From: Candidatus Aminicenantota bacterium
GTDB taxonomy: Bacteria; Acidobacteriota; Aminicenantia; UBA2199
DNA: 7,057 bases
Assembly (NCBI GenBank): GCA_030639705.1
Contig: DAOWKX010000085.1
Span: 1 to 7,057, forward strand
Direction of reading: 5' to 3'
The position numbers were made by a program, and so were the translations under genes. Every line of letters starts with the position of its first letter. The first letter of the stretch is position 1. Below the pieces are notes generated by a model. That model was given only the letters and a program-made list of their open reading frames with translations. It had not been told where the DNA came from and did not search any database. This document shows, in pieces, positions 6,657-7,057 of this stretch.

Positions 6657-6685
6657 ATAATATCAAGATATATTGATGTTGTCAA
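6657..6685 (-). promoter_or_regulatory. Sigma-70-type promoter of the SahR-like gene/ahcY operon
   Basis: On the minus strand a consensus -35 TTGACA (6685-6680) and a -10 TATTAT (6662-6657) are separated by exactly 17 bp. The -10 box ends seven bases before the ATG at 6649, so the transcript should start within a base of the start codon. This is the best full-consensus promoter in the window. Confidence 0.75.
6659..6680. promoter_or_regulatory. 22-bp inverted-repeat operator between the -35 and -10 boxes
   Basis: AATATCAA-N6-TTGATGTT: the two 8-base half-sites match as inverted repeats at seven of eight positions, with ATCAA/TTGAT perfect. The site fills the promoter spacer, taking in four bases of the -10 box and the last base of the -35 box, so a protein bound here should block RNA polymerase. 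The likely ligand is the SahR-like ArsR dimer encoded immediately downstream, acting as an autorepressor relieved by S-adenosylhomocysteine. Assignment of the site to this protein is inference. Confidence 0.7.
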
Positions 6686-6706
6686 GCTTAAAAAATTCTT
6701 GTCCGG

Positions 6707-6735
6707 TTTACTAATTTGAAAATCTCATTTATAAT
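6707..6735 (+). promoter_or_regulatory. Promoter of ligA
   Basis: TTTACT (6707-6712) is a fair -35 box with four of six bases matching TTGACA. After a 17-bp spacer comes a consensus TATAAT (6730-6735). Six bases (TGTGAT) then lead to the GTG start codon, the same spacing as at mutS. Confidence 0.65.
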
Positions 6736-6741
6736 TGTGAT

Positions 6742-7057
6742 GTGGGTGTCAGAGAAAAAATTTTAAAATTATCCAAACGGCTGCTGAAGCATCAGTACCT
6801 TTATTATGTCAAAGTCCGCCCTGAAATTTCCGATCGGGAATACGACCTGATGTTTGATGAGCTCATGGCTCTGGAAAAAAAATATCCCCGGTATGCAATG
6901 GCGAATTCTCCTACCAAAAGGATCGGATCAGACCTTGATAACACCTTTTCGGAGAAGGAACATGAGATACCGGTATTGTCTCTGGATAAGGAGTATACCC
7001 TTGAGGGATTGAAGAAGTGGATTGATAAAATACGGTTCAGTATGGATGAAAATCTGG
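6742..7057 (+). CDS. ligA: NAD-dependent DNA ligase LigA, N-terminal part (runs off right edge)
   Basis: The frame runs from a GTG at 6742 to the window end, 105 codons. It begins M(V)GVREKILKLSKRLLK and continues HQYLYYVKVRPEISDREYD, the Ia domain signature in which conserved Tyr, His and Asp residues bind the nicotinamide half of NAD+. It continues with ALEKKYP, NSPTKRIG (matching the family SPTxRVG) and HEIPVLSLDKEYTLEGLKKW, the entry to the adenylation domain (family form HxxPMLSLxxxF). The KxDG lysine that takes up AMP would lie just past the edge. LigA seals nicks in replication and repair, using NAD+. The GTG start is chosen because the frame contains no earlier plausible start with proper spacing and a TATAAT box ends six bases before it; no Shine-Dalgarno sequence is present. 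It diverges from the SahR-like gene across 92 bp. Confidence 0.93.
   Translation, partial: MGVREKILKLSKRLLKHQYLYYVKVRPEISDREYDLMFDELMALEKKYPRYAMANSPTKRIGSDLDNTFSEKEHEIPVLSLDKEYTLEGLKKWIDKIRFSMDENL

Overview
The window is compact, AT-rich bacterial chromosome that is almost fully coded. It holds two pairs of diverging transcription units and one convergent junction. Nothing fixes the species. The single-copy housekeeping genes, the roughly 35-40% GC seen in most genes and the use of adenosylhomocysteinase fit an uncultured Gram-negative-type lineage, for example Marinimicrobia, Calditrichota or a related FCB phylum. That placement is a low-confidence inference.

Left part (1-1298, minus strand, read right to left): a small RsbW-like HATPase gene, then tsaB, then the start of a rimI-like acetyltransferase that runs off the left edge. 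The first two overlap by four bases (ATGA) and tsaB overlaps rimI by tens of bases, so this is a tightly coupled operon. TsaB belongs to the complex that makes the tRNA modification t6A, and RimI is its usual genomic neighbour. The HATPase is an orphan, with no sigma factor or STAS partner in view.

Centre (1381-4020, plus strand): a complete mutS for mismatch repair, diverging from the HATPase gene across 82 bp that carry both promoters. Behind mutS lies a 183-bp, imperfectly palindromic intergenic element (4062-4244) with roughly 42-bp terminal inverted repeats. It resembles a MITE or an ERIC-type repeat and ends two bases from the ahcY stop codon.

Right part (4247-6649, minus strand): an ArsR-type winged helix fused to a SAM-binding methyltransferase domain, followed 49 bp downstream by ahcY (S-adenosylhomocysteine hydrolase). 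The layout matches SahR-type control of the methyl cycle. A 22-bp inverted repeat lies exactly between the -35 and -10 boxes of the regulator's promoter and is a strong candidate for its own operator. Diverging from it is the 5' part of ligA (NAD-dependent DNA ligase), which runs off the right edge.

The most general signal is at the four gene starts that face intergenic DNA. In each, a good -10 box lies only 6-7 bp before the start codon and there is no Shine-Dalgarno sequence, so these mRNAs are predicted to be leaderless. The operon-internal ahcY instead has a classical GAGGAG ribosome binding site.
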